From contig QEYB01001208.1 in NCBI GenBank assembly GCA_017562135.1, positions 1,178,001 through 1,242,000 on the forward strand: a DNA stretch of 64,000 nucleotides, read 5' to 3'. Below are positions 1-12,222 of the stretch, in pieces. The stretch is from Dipylidium caninum. Taxonomy: Eukaryota; Platyhelminthes; Cestoda; Cyclophyllidea; Dipylidiidae. The translations under genes were made by a program, and so were the position numbers. Below the pieces are notes generated by a model, which saw only the letters and a list, made by a program, of their open reading frames with translations, made no database searches and was not told the origin of the DNA. Each line of letters begins with the position of its first letter. Positions within the stretch are counted from its first letter, which is position 1.

Positions 1-580
1 CATGGTTCATGTTCATCCTTGAACCTCAGCACCGCGATAGACTATCCTCTAGGCCGGATTATCTCTTGCCTTCTGCCAATTCTCCACGGAAAAGTTTGCA
101 CGGGTAGTGAGGGCAGGTAAAAATGGAAGGAAAGATTGCACTTACACTTAAGAGAACAACGGACAACTTTGTCCTTAGGCGCGTTATGCATCTGCTTCAG
201 AGTTAATCCTAGTTTTCAACATTGTGGTAGAAGTTTAACATATCTAGAGGAGGTCTTAAAAAGTGCCTAGTACAAATTTGATTTGTCCACCATGAATCTT
301 GCGTCGCGTCTAGCATAGGGTTGCTTCAAGATAAAGACGTAAGTTACATCAACCACATAGACGCTTTTGACGCAGATCCCTTAAATTAAGTGTTCTCGGA
401 GTGTCTTAAGCGCCACTACGGAGGCGCTAAAGTCTCCTCCTGATTGTCCGTAACACCGATCATGTCGGCAGGTGAAGAGACTGCTGCAATCACTGTCTCG
501 TGCTGCGTCCGCGTGCAAAAAATCAATTTGCTTGGGAAATGCGAGCCATTCAAGGACGATGATCCGAGAGAAGGACAACC
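1..580. other. Upstream region, no gene seen
   Basis: No convincing exon, repeat or RNA gene was found. This stretch lies directly upstream of the ATG at 581 and presumably holds the promoter and 5' UTR of that gene. I see no TATA box or other motif that I can support. Confidence 0.5.
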
Positions 581-3500
581 ATGGAGCCTGAAGGAGGTTT
601 AACAGGAGGCATTCGATCACAATTCACTACGGAACACTTAGAAAAATCTTCTGTAATCACACAAAAACCCTCATGTTCAATTATTTATGATAACTTAAAC
701 AAGGCATCTCAATCTACCGAAGTCACTAAAATGTGTCCACAAAATTTTCCTGGTCATCACATAAATAAGTTGGGTAATGCTGGATGCCATACCACAGCTT
801 CTGTCTCAGACCCAAAAAGCTGTCAAAGAAGAGTTGATTTAGGATCTTCTGTTTTGCTTGGAACCACAAATCACAACGATCACATCAATGAGGTTTTCAC
901 ACTTAACTCACTCGCGAAAGTAAAGAATACTGATTTCCAGAAGGCATCGTTGAATAAGAGGAAACCTCTATACCTTCCGTTGCCTCGAAAAACGTCTTGT
1001 AAGTTCGTTGGGGTTCCGGACCAAGGTAGAAGCGGAGGAAGACCGCTGTGGAAATTATCGGTTCGGATCGACGATAGATCGCGTTCTATGAATAGTGTCC
1101 CAACTTTTCCTAGAGGTCGGGCACGAGCCACTTCAACGCCAACAAAACCGACTCCCTTGGAGGTGAGTGAGTCTCAGTTAGCTGATTTAAAGTTCTTTGT
1201 GGGTCTCTAAACAGCACAAGCACAAGCTGTTTGTGGGGCTCTATGAAGATATCGTATTTCTTCTCGTTCTGAATGCAGAGTGCACGAAGAAAACTGCGAT
1301 TATCTTTGCTCGCGAATGGCCTTAAATAGGGTTTAACGTTCTCTGTTTTCCCGCAGATTTCAAAACTTCAATCCTCGCCAAATAAAAGGGAAAGTGTTTG
1401 CGAAAGACTGTACAAGGAAAACGGTCCTCAAGGGGGAGCAGTGCGCCAACAGTCTAGATCGTCCTTATCCGCCCAATCTTTCGTCCAACCAGTTTCCGGT
1501 AGTCCGTCTCATTCACTGAATAAAAGCTCCGACATGGACGAGAGTAGAATGGCGACTTCTTCTTCCCGCCGCTCTCATCGTGCACACCTGCTCCCCTCGT
1601 CGCCCCACAAAACACACATTGAGCAGGGGTCTGATCCGTCACAAGCGAAGTCTCGCACCGAGAGTACATTGACGACCTCAGTTCTTCATCTTCCGACGCA
1701 GAGGAAGGGAAACGTACAAGAGTCAAAAGAGCTACTGAACACTTTTGACGCAGCCAGGAGAACGGAGAATTGGAAGGATGATGGAAAGACACAAAGTGTT
1801 ACCATTGGTGAAACATTCCATTTGGCCGATAGTGATGTCCTAAATGAAAGTCTAAATGAACTAATTTTGCAATTAGCTGAAGAGCACTCCATCTCGACCG
1901 CCGATACTCCCATGGATGAAAATGAAATCTCTTGGAAATCTCTATTCAAATTGCTAGCTGGAGAATCTGTTAGTTCAGCTAACATTGCGAAAATGAAGGA
2001 AATCTACGAGAAGCTTCTCTCCGACCGTAAAACTGAGTGGCACCAAGAAAACGCTTCTCAGGTAAACTGTTGCACGACAGACGTCTGTCTAAGTCTCCAA
2101 GACGAAGATTTAGAATCGGTTATAGCGTTTGGGGAGAATGTTGTCAATGCCATTCTCGTCAGCCACGATCGTGAGGAGCTTGTCTCTCCAAGATTTACTA
2201 CCGTAGTCGACCGGACGCTTAATCCAGTCTGTCAGGAAATTTCTCCATCTTTCAACACTCATCTTGTCTTCTCCATTTTGCCTGTCAAAGTTGAAATCGG
2301 CCACGAAGGCACGCGTCATAAAAAGTACCTCGCTCATAATGAACAAATTGTGTCAACGGAGTTACCAGGGCAGGATATGAGCTCCGAAAGCAGCCGGTGT
2401 GATGAAGACAGGGGAAAGTCGATCAACCCGGGCTCCCAGAAGAACCAAACTGTTGTGGCCACTGCGGTGCTAATGCACTCCTGCGTCGGCGTAATAGAGC
2501 CCTACGAAGAGAATAACCAAATCACGGGCCCCACCGTCCTCTCGATTATCCCTACTCTATCCAACAAATCATCAGTGGAACAGAATTGTGAGAGTGAAGA
2601 ACAAAATTGGTATTATGAAGAATCATTCATTTCACTAAACAGCACCGGCGAATGTTTACCCCCGGGGTGCGAAGAAATGTTGAAGGTTGGTGAGAATACC
2701 CGCAAGACAGAAGGACCCCTCGATAAATGTACACTGAGCGAAGAAAGTTGTCGACACTTACCACTTTACCATCAAAGAAATGATGACACTAGACAAATTC
2801 CTGGCTATAATACTGAATTTCAGCCAACTTCTCACTTTAAGCACACTGCTCTCAATGTATCCAACGTTAAATGTGAGTCGGTTACTTTTGGGAGAAGAGA
2901 CAGTGAGAGAATGTCTAAGTTTGACGAATCGGCGGCTTGCACAAATTCTCCCTCGGACAAATGTCCAGAAGAAAGGCAATTGTTACTAGTCACTGGAAAT
3001 ATAAATGACAACACAGCAACCGATGTGGAATTGGTTGTCAATCCGGAGGTAAGCATCAATCATATACACCCGTGGCACCAACTGATACCTCAAACAGTAG
3101 GTCTTTAAGCAAAATCGCATTACGCAGACTGCATTCATGCGAATCATTCCTAGCGCCTTTACCACAATCATTGCTGGGCCAACAAGTGGGTCTGGCATCA
3201 AAGGGAGTTGGCCATGCGTTCGAAGCTAAAAACTCCAAATTATGCATATTATTAAGAGTTCAAGTGCATAAGCGCAGAGAAACAGTGTTCTTGGCTGTCT
3301 GTTTCCCAGTCCACCTGCACCACACATTCCCATCACTTAATTATCCGGAGAATTTGGAGAGAGTGATATTTGCGCTAGGCAGTAAGGCTGAACAATTACC
3401 TCTCTCTCATACCGAGTGCCTTTACCTCAACGACGCTGAATCCGGTGGCTATTCCCTTCCATATGTTTTGCTTATCACATCACCCCACACATCCTTCGAA

Positions 3501-5220
3501 GTAGTTGAGCAATCTCAGCGAGGGTTCTGGGCTGTCACTTTAACCTGTTAGAAACACCGAAGTGATGTCGACATGGGTGGATTTTTTTTATTTTATGATA
3601 CACGCGATTGATAGTGTCGCGCCAAACGATTATTGCTCCAAACTGAAGCCCCTGGTTTCCGTTTATTCGAAACAACAGAAAATTGAAGAGAATATTATTT
3701 TCTGCATGAAACCTCTTGTCTTGAAGACACTGATTATCTTAAAACCTTTTTATCAGGCTTTAGGCGCTTAAGAATTTGTACAGTCCTGACCTGCCGTGAA
3801 ACACTATACCTTCTAAGACTATTTTATTCTAAACGTAAGAGTTGTAACTCTTGTGAGCAAGGAAGGCATAGGGAAGATTATTGAGTACTTCGGAGGAGTA
3901 TGCACCACCAGCACTTCGGTTATATGATTTCCTATAGATCCCCTGGGTCTGCTGATGTCGGGTTCAAACACACCTAAAAAGTGATTCACCACAGAAGGTT
4001 CAAAATGAAAAGCCTACAGTAGCAACTGGATTGATTTGCCGCAAATTCTAAGGGACTAATTAAATCATATATCTATGTCTCAGGTTATGTGCTTTTTGAA
4101 AATTTTCTGTCAACACTATCCTCTAAGTTCGACAAAACGAAGTATCAAATTTACTAGATGGACGTTCAGACCCGGAGGTTTTAAAAATTCTCACTGACAT
4201 TAGGACAACAATTAATCTGTCTACAGTTAATGCATCTGACAGAGTTTATCACTACGTACTAGGTTTATTAAACTGACTATCTTGGTAGCAACCTTCCCTG
4301 CTACCAGACCTGACCGTGCCTTTCTAATTTCGCCTTTAGAACGGAAGAATGGGATGCGGACAATTAAATCTTCCTTTACCATCTAGACCTGACATCTCTA
4401 ATTCGCAGGAACGTAAAGACTCCCAAGGTAAACAGTATTTCCAATGAGACTATTTCGCATTCTACTGTCAGCTTTGAGTAGGATTGAATCATGTCAAGGG
4501 AAAAAAATTAATCATAACGAATTTTAGATCCTGCAAAAATCATGTGATGGGCATTTGTCGGCCAGAATTTACCTACTTACATTCATTTCTTTAGATGATC
4601 ACGGCTTTCGAAGAGTCACAGCGGAAGAGACAGCAGAAGTCGCTCGTTACAGAGAGGCTCTGTCCGAGTTAAACTTCCGATGCAGAACCGAGGGAACAAC
4701 TACCCGAAAGATGGTCCGTGAAATTAAAATGTGGTACCGAGAAATCGTCCTGGACCTTCGATCACATTTGACCTCCAGAAAAAAGAGTATGTCCCAGGAT
4801 TCCGCGAAGGCCCTCGAAACTACCCTCTCCCAATTTGTAGACCAGTTCGTGAAATTAGTAGAGGACCGAATAATGCACTACAGTTGGTTAGGAGCCTGGG
4901 ATATAGGTTGTCTATTGCGCCTCAAAGCAGATTTCATACGCTACCTCTATGAAGCCTATCCGGACAATATAAATTACCGCGCAAAGTGCCACGAGGCCTA
5001 CAAAAGTGCACGAATCTTCTTTCTGGAAAATAAGCTACAGGATAAAGTCGAATGGGTCTACCTCCATATGAACTATGCCACCTTCCTGTACACGATAGGT
5101 GACAGAAAAACTGCTCAATTTATAAACGAAAAACTGTTCAACTCCTTTGTTGTCCGTCAATGCGGAAAAGAGATTAAAACGAGACTACGGTTGAATATTC
5201 AGTTTTACACCAAACTGTAA
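581..5220 (+). CDS. Large Ser-rich protein with C-terminal 14-3-3-like domain
   Basis: Proposed exons are 581-1162, 1357-3048, 3101-3185, 4128-4262 and 4595-5220. Phases close and give about 1039 aa. The ATG at 581 has a good context (accATGG). The first ~758 residues are polar, Ser/Thr/Glu-rich and match no family I recognise. The last ~250 residues resemble 14-3-3: a segment VYHYVL aligns with the family AYKNVV helix, LKADFIRYLYEAYPD aligns with MKGDYxRYLAE, and a YATFLYTIGDRKTAQ helix aligns with the SVFYYEI...A helix. The Arg-Tyr pair that binds phosphate is kept, while the Lys of helix 3 is His. 14-3-3 proteins dock phosphopeptides, and whether this one still can is unknown. The two large 5' exons and the last exon are clear as ORFs. 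The two small exons rest on phase and weak homology, so two separate genes remain possible. Confidence 0.55.
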
Positions 5221-5728
5221 TGCTAGATGATCCCCACCTATGTGTTGAGGTCTTATATTAAATCAGATTATCATTGACAATTCCTTGGAAGTGCGAAGGA
5301 AGTCGTTTCTGTCTTGACTGAATGTAGCGGCATCAGTGAAGTGAATTACTTCGGCATCTTGTTTTTCTATGCCTTAATTAGTCCCAGCACCGAAGCAAGA
5401 TACTCTGTGGATGATAGAATAGGCGATTTTTGAGGATGCCCTTCTCAAATAGCACTTGTTCTAGACAGTTGACATCTCAGAAGTGCTTGTACCATCCGAT
5501 GTTGATTCCAAATAATTATTTAAAAAAATACATTCCAGGTAAGCGTCTTGAGTAAATTAATCCTCAGACCAAAGAAATTTCGCCATAACATAAGTCATAA
5601 TTTGTTGGAGTCGAGCCGCCGGCAAATTAAATCTGTTAGTTTTGTTTCAGTTTCGGTCCTAAATAACCCCAGGAGTTCTGTTAATTGTATTATATATATA
5701 TATATATATTATATAATAATATTATCTG

Positions 5729-5763
<35 letters not shown>

Positions 5764-6410
5764 AAGTGCTACATGTTTCAGTGGTTAGAGTAATTTTGTT
5801 CGAAAATAAAAGTCTGCTATGGGACAAAGCCAATCCCCAGCATTATTTTGATAATAATCAACAGTACTACAAAGGTGTCGTTAGGTAGAAGTTTTGATTT
5901 TTTTAAGTGACAAATATATAAGAAATACCGCATAGTGAAGCAGCTATTAATGGAATTTAACGACATTCGAAAGATTATGTTATAACATTTAGATACTCAT
6001 TCATACAAGAATGTAGATGCCCAAATACGTCACTTACTACTCGCGTTGGAGAAAGCTACATAAATTCAAGTTCTTACATAAGTGGATGTCGGCTGAAGAC
6101 GTTTGTGTCCGCTAACATCGATTGAGCTTTTGTGTTTTGTTTGGACCAGGCAAGTTGCACAGTTTGAGTGAAGGGCCTTAAGACTGTTAACTTTAGATAA
6201 ACAGTCTGTCTATCAACGGGTTACAAACCTGTGCTCCACCGAAACAAGGGCGTTATAAAAAATGCTTTAACCATATTAAGGATTTTGCGATTTTGTACGA
6301 CTGTAGTGGAAAAGCAAATCAACATTAATAAATGCCGGTGTTTGGATTGATCCAGTCCCAGTCAAATTTTGAAAAATTTGTCGCCAACCAATAGTCTGCC
6401 TACTTTCGGG
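5221..6410. other. Intergenic spacer
   Basis: AT-rich, no supported exon. It contains the TA microsatellite listed separately. An ORF that runs through the microsatellite is an artefact of the repeat. Confidence 0.5.
5691..5761. repeat. TA dinucleotide microsatellite
   Basis: Two perfect (TA)n runs are separated by a short imperfect AT-rich interruption. The second run is the longer one. Tracts of this kind are commonly length-polymorphic and prone to sequencing slippage. Confidence 0.9.
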
Positions 6411-7491
6411 ATGCTTGTGTTTAGTAAATACGAAAGCAGCCCCACAATAAGGCGGGGACTAAAGGCACTAAACGTTACTTGGGCCAACTACAGGAGTGCC
6501 GTAAAATCCGGCGTTTCACCAATAAAGACGGATGACGAATTTAAGATAGACCGCGAAGCGTTTGATGTTGTTGAGGATCTTGGCAATATCTTAATTAATG
6601 ATACCTCCCGTTCTGTGGCTTCGAAGTTAACTAAGGAGCACCAAAGAGCGCGCGAGAACATTAAGGCCAAAATAGTTTATCGGAAAAATTTCAGGTACTT
6701 ATATTTGCTATATAGAACACATGTGCAGACCACCTACAGAATCTTCGGTTCTTACTTATCGTGCTAGGGAGCAGATTGCGCATTTATCAATGACAAGTCC
6801 TTCTGAGTGGGACGCGAGCGCTCTTGCCGAACACTTTCCAATCTCTTACCGTGGTGCAACGTTGTTGCTAATAAAGGCTAGAAAAAACACGCATAGATTT
6901 TACCGTTCCCTCGATAATGTCATACAACATGATACTCAATCGATTAAAAACTGGATCACTCTTATTGAAACCATTTGCAGAGCACAAGTAGAAGGCAAGG
7001 TACTGGCCAACGAGTCTCAATTCCTCCAAGTTTTTGCCAATTGCTTGCCTATTAATCTACGCTGGATTGGATTCCATAAGGCCCTGGACAGATTGGGTTT
7101 TTCAGACGGCAACCCATCCCTTCCCTATCCTCCTCAGAATTCTGTTGAAGCTTATGAATTTGTTAGCTCGAATCACCAACCAGGCCCCTTCCAACAAATC
7201 GCTGAAAGATTTTATAAACCTGTTGGCACAACCAGCGATTCAATTCGCCTACGGAAACAGCAATTATTCGTGATTGATAAATTGCTCTCGCTTCTCAAAT
7301 CCATGGATTTCTCCGTGTTTACAAATCCATTGATGTCAGACAGCTCACTGTCCTTCAGAACTCTTTGTCGTGATTGGCTGTATAGTGACTTCAATGTACG
7401 GCAATTGGATCGTCTTCATTTGCCACAAGTCAAGCTAAAGGTTGACTGTGATTTTACTAAAAGTATCCGCTACAAATGGATTTGTCCATAA
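6411..7491 (+). CDS. NGRN: Neugrin/Rrg9-like protein
   Basis: Two exons, 6411-6694 and 6729-7491, separated by a 34-bp GT-AG intron, give 348 aa. The first in-frame ATG after the upstream stop is at 6411. The centre of the protein carries a segment reading AREQIAHLSMTSPSEW followed by ALAEHFPIS, which matches the neugrin/Rrg9 motif (R.QI..LH...P..W....LAE.F..S). Members of that family act in mitochondrial RNA and ribosome biogenesis. The rest of the protein is not recognisable. The N terminus is short and has basic residues, compatible with import into mitochondria. An AATAAA signal starts 9 nt after the stop. The family call rests on one motif and could be wrong; the gene itself looks real. 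Confidence 0.6.
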
Positions 7492-7499
7492 TTCGCCGC

Positions 7500-7505
7500 A
7501 ATAAA
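7500..7505 (+). terminator. Polyadenylation signal AATAAA
   Basis: A perfect AATAAA starts 9 nt downstream of the TAA of the neugrin-like gene, implying a very short 3' UTR. Confidence 0.6.
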
Positions 7506-8666
7506 TACTTTTCAAAGAGTTTCGGTTTTTCTTCCTAATTTTATGCATGCTTAATAATTACATAGTTAATTCGTTTACCTCGAGGATCTTTCAGTCGGAT
7601 CATTGATCGACGACCCTATACTGACATCGACTGGGGGCGATGGTTATCGCCACTCTCTTCTAGAAAATTCAATTTCGGAATTAAGTCTTCAACTTCCGCC
7701 CTGTGCTAGACGATGCTTGAGTGTGCTGCCCCCAATCGACACCTTTAGTCATCAGGTGACCTAGTTTAATGCTTGTAATTTCTACGTTTTCTCCAATTAT
7801 TGATCTGCTGTGCTGATTTTTAGGAAGTCGAACCTACATCGGCAGTCAAGAGAAGGGCAAATGTGATCCAAATTCGAGAAATGTATGTCTGTTTGCTCTG
7901 TATGTGACGATAAAATTTTGTCATATTTGGGTCAATTGGGTATATTCTTTCGTATAGCGACGTAAACGGACATCTGGAAGTGGGCAAAAGCGAAACAAAC
8001 CCCTTCCTTATGCGAAAAATGGAACCAGTTTTTGTTCCCATAGATACCTCTGTCCGGTATCTTCGTGTATGCGAGCAAGACCTGAAAGCGGATTTAAGCG
8101 ACGGTAATTTTGAGCCGTTTTTCCATGCTCAACTTCTTGACGCAGCTTGATGGCTGAATTTAACGTCAAAACCTTATGTATCTTAGATGTGTTTGGTGTT
8201 TTTCCTATGGTTCTGCGAACAACCAAGTTCTGCCGCCAATGATGTCTGGTTCTTATCGTGTACTTTGGCTAAGCCACGTCATTGTCTGGGCCATTGTTAT
8301 TTCTATTGTGACCATTTTTTCCATTATCATTTTATCCACACGCGCTGCATAGTTCTGTATTCTTGTCTAGTAACTGATGAGTAATATTCTGACATCATTT
8401 TTCAGGCGATTCACTAAATTTGCACCTGTTTTTGAAAGCTAACCTTTAGTCAGAACACATCCTATCATTTTCCATCAATAAATCTGCACTTTTTCCGTTT
8501 TTGATTGGCAACTGGCGAGACCAAAAATCCACCTAATCAGTGTTCATTTGGTGGTTCACACGAAAAGTTTTGATTTTTTCACTTTTCAAGATTTAAAACT
8601 TCTTGAATAATGTGCTTTGGGCGGCTTGTGGCAAACATTGTGTTCCTATTTCTTTTATCTAAATAG
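7506..8666. other. Spacer, possible 5' exon of the zinc-finger gene
   Basis: A 146-nt stretch at 7958-8103 is open on the + strand, flanked by a pyrimidine-rich AG acceptor and a gtaatt donor. It reads as a plausible acidic segment with an internal ATG at 8010. It could be an upstream exon of the zinc-finger gene, but the exon that should carry the Cys pair of the first finger was not found, so the link is not proven. Confidence 0.25.
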
Positions 8667-11600
8667 ATATCTTTTACAAGAGCACCTGAATTTCCATAGG
8701 AGGGAAAAACCCTTCTACTGTGATCGGTGCTCCCAACGATTCACTTCAAGACAGAACCTCGCACGTCACCGACTTATCCACTCAGGTATTTTAACATCCA
8801 CCGTAAATGTTCTTTTTTCCCCAAACTGTTATGTTTTGTTAAGATTTTACGATCTATAAGTGTCTAATTGTCTTTTTTATATGTCTATTTCTTGCACTAT
8901 ACGACCTCTTTTTCTGTTATTTTTCATAATTATCGTCTGAAGGTGTTTGAATTGTTGAAATGTTTCATCTCGAAGGTAGCCTCAAATTTATATTCTCTCT
9001 ATAATTCATTGGTCTCCTCTATTCTCTTCCCTATCCTCTATTATTGAATCACGGACTATTCTTTCTCGCCTCTCCTTCTCCCTATTAAATCAATTTTTAA
9101 TTCATATCCATCTCACAGGCGTAACCTACACCTGTTTGGAGTGCCATCATGTTTTTTTGCGATCCTCTGATCGCTCAAAGTGTATGAAAAACCATAAACT
9201 CCAACGAATTATATCTGAGCAGGTAATAACTGTTTTCCCCTTCTCTATATATTTGTTTCTTCTCATTTTAAAGGCTTTTCTTGTTTTTGTAGGGGGTTTT
9301 TTAATATTTTGTTTAAAACTTTTCTTTCGTAATCTTCTGGCGTTTGATTTACATTACTTGTTACCTCCTAGTTGCTATCGTTTATGAGTCGTCAAACTGC
9401 AAAGCATATTTAAAATCCTGTATGAATGAGTCACGATCATTTCAACTTGTATTTGTGAATTAATTCGGGCAAGTTTTGATAAATATTACTCGCGCTTCAT
9501 TTTTTTTTCTTATTTGCTAGGAAACGAACACCTCATTGCCGATTACTGACGTGACTCCCAAGGCTACAGTAGTTTCATTTGCTAACCCTGTTACCGGCCC
9601 TCATGTCTGTCCCATTTGTTCTGATCATCGCGGCTACAAATTTGATTCCTCTTTGAGAAAACACATACGCCTCCATCATCCTAATTATAGGCGAACTACA
9701 GGCGCCAAAATTTCGCGAGTCGAGCCGATTCCCGTGAAAACACCCGCTCAGTCGTTGGGGGACTCTCGAAAGGTGATACTTCTCTTTCTGTGAAAGTTAA
9801 TACCTGTTTCGTACTTGGACGCTCATTTTTTTCACTTGTGAGGACTCAGTTTGCACTCATCTTCTGTTATTTGGCTGCTGAAATAGTTTGGTGGCGGATA
9901 ACGGAATAAAATTTCAACTAAATTTACTTTATCACAGTAATTTCAGGAAACTCGATGGTTCTGTCGCACTTTTGACAGCTTGTCTCCTTAAATATTTCAT
10001 AGTGGAGGCTAGATGACTTGTATGTTAGGGAGCGAAAGCAAGATAAACATCTGTGGGATAAAATGTGGAGCCATTGACCGTTGTAAAACAAGTAATCCGT
10101 CGTAAAGGCAGAAATAATTTATCACGAAAGTTAGAATTATTCATTCTCCTTATTAGTGCTCTCTTGTTCATGCCGAATGGTTGTCAATTGTTGTGGTTGT
10201 TATGACTGTTCTCTATTACAGAACTATTTTTTGCAATTTTCTCTGCTTTTTAATCTTTTTCTGAGTTTCTTACTGCTATCTATTGCTGTGTTTTCAAGAA
10301 TAATCCGATTGTTTTTTAACTTGTGCTGGTTCCTTTCCTCAGACTCTACTGTTTGTGACATTTTGCTTATCCCTAGTTATTTCAATTGCTTAGGCTAAGT
10401 TAATTCTCTCAAAATGATGCCATCTTCATGTCATTACTCGTCACGAATTTACCTTTATAACTTGTCAATTGACGTCTCCTTTTTTTGTTGGTAAATCTAT
10501 AAGTTCATTTTCCCTCATCTCTAACATCGAGTTCTTTTTAAGGGGTGAATTTTATTTATAGACTTAACGGTCCTCAAGATCTTTAAATATTTCCTATATT
10601 TGCCACGCTATGACAATGCGATATATTGGCAGCGATTAAAGCCCTGTTCTTCAATCTCATTATCTTATTTTTGATTACTCTATCACTTGGTCTTTAATTT
10701 GTCAAGGAAATTTTCTCATGCTCTCTAGGGTGTACTCATCAAAAATCATCCGCATTCTAAGTGTTTGTGAGCCCTGGAAACGCTCTACGTAAATGGTACC
10801 AGTTTTATCGCAATCCTGCGAATTCGTCCATTGATTTGAAACCCCGTCAACCCGATCTCTGCCTTTGTCACCGCTGCAGCGACTACCCCTTGGAGTATCA
10901 TAGCACTGCTTCGCCTAGTTCTTTCTCCTTTTCGTAGGGGTTGCAAATCCTCAAATCCCTTTCACTTATTAAACTTGCCGTTTTTATTGTTTTCAATAGT
11001 CATCGTCGGCGAAGGTTGATGTAGTCAATTACAGTTTAAAAAATTCCACGATCGCTGTGGCACCTGATTCAACAACTCCCCATGTACCACCTAGTCTCAA
11101 TTCCGGCAGTAACGCCTATCTCCTCTCTACTGGAGATTTTTTTTACACAACAGATCAACAGTACGCGCCAATCGACCAGTTATTTTCTGCTTTTGGAACC
11201 ACAGCGACAGACGGAACCTCCGAGCAGGTTAATGCCCAGATGCCCAAATAACTTTTTCTAGTTGCAGCGTGCGACAGGTCGTTCATTATACCTTATAGCG
11301 CCCCACCATTTTCATGGAGCTAGCCCCTACTGGATCAACTGTGGTTGATGGGGAATCTCGAAGGCCAGCCCACAGTACTGTCTTGGGAGTCACCGAGGGC
11401 CCTCTGTTGCTCACTCACTGCCTTCCGGTCGATCTCTGCACTTCAGCCCTCTGCTTGTCGATAACCGATCCTCCTGTGCCCACCTCAATGTCTTCTGTAA
11501 CTTGGGTTCTAAAATTATTTGTTCGTTGATATTGTTATCTAGGTACTTCTGAGCCTTTTAGTTAATCACTTGTTAGTCGGTAACTCGCTAGTATAAATTA

Positions 11601-12222
11601 GGCTAGTTAATGTGATTCTTATTGGCATTGTTTTATTATCTTCTTCGATAAGCTTTTTCATTGACCTGACACCAGCTACGCTTAAAAGTACTCAGTTATT
11701 TTTGTGATGTGTTCGGACCACACACGAGAAATTTGAAATTTTATTCTTCATCCTAAGGTAATTTGCAGAGATCCTTACTCTCCACTTATACTTCAAAAAA
11801 CCACGGGTCAGATTGATTTGTAAAGAGAAAACGTAACATGATTACAGATCCATGCTACCAGAGATTAAGATGCTCTTATACTTTGACTCATTTTAACATA
11901 CATATTTTCACGTTGCATCTTACCTGTAGATATCTCAGCAAGCAACAATGGTTCCCATTGAAACTGGGGTATGTCAGTCTATCACTGGCGAAAGTGCCCT
12001 TGATTTAACTGAGCTGCCCCACGAGGTTATAGATCTGTCACACAGAAATCCCGTTGACCTCAGTGGTACCACCCTCAACCATCGAGATCTGTACTGTGGG
12101 AGCCGGAACCAGGCTTCAGTTTCACTGACCTCCTTAACGTGGACGACGAGGATCCCAGAGATCTCTTTCTGGTCAGCCAATTCCAGGGCGGTTTGGATTT
12201 ACGACTTTCTGAACCTCTGTGA
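8667..12222 (+). CDS. C2H2 zinc-finger protein, 5' end missing
   Basis: Exons 8667-8785, 9119-9222, 9521-9772, 11000-11227, 11939-12065 and 12113-12222 join in phase to about 312 aa. The first exon starts with the His half of one finger and then a complete finger (FYCDRCSQRF...HRLIH, C-x2-C-x12-H-x3-H). The second exon has a degenerate finger with the Cys pair but irregular histidines. The third has another finger (HVCPICSD...HIRLHH). The last two exons are acidic and Leu-rich (LDLTELPHEVIDL, FSFTDLLNVDDEDP), resembling an activation or cofactor-binding tail. Probably a DNA-binding nuclear protein. Frame is kept across the proposed 47-bp last intron. An alternative exon after 11268 reaches a stop 27 codons on. 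The start codon and first Cys pair lie upstream and were not resolved. Confidence 0.65.
9773..10999 (+). other. Long intron of the zinc-finger gene
   Basis: Between the donor after 9772 and the acceptor before 11000 the sequence is T-rich on the + strand, and I see no supported exon. Confidence 0.4.

Noticed and set aside
5548..5793. ORF through the TA microsatellite
   Set aside because: Its Ile/Tyr repeats come from (TA)n translation.
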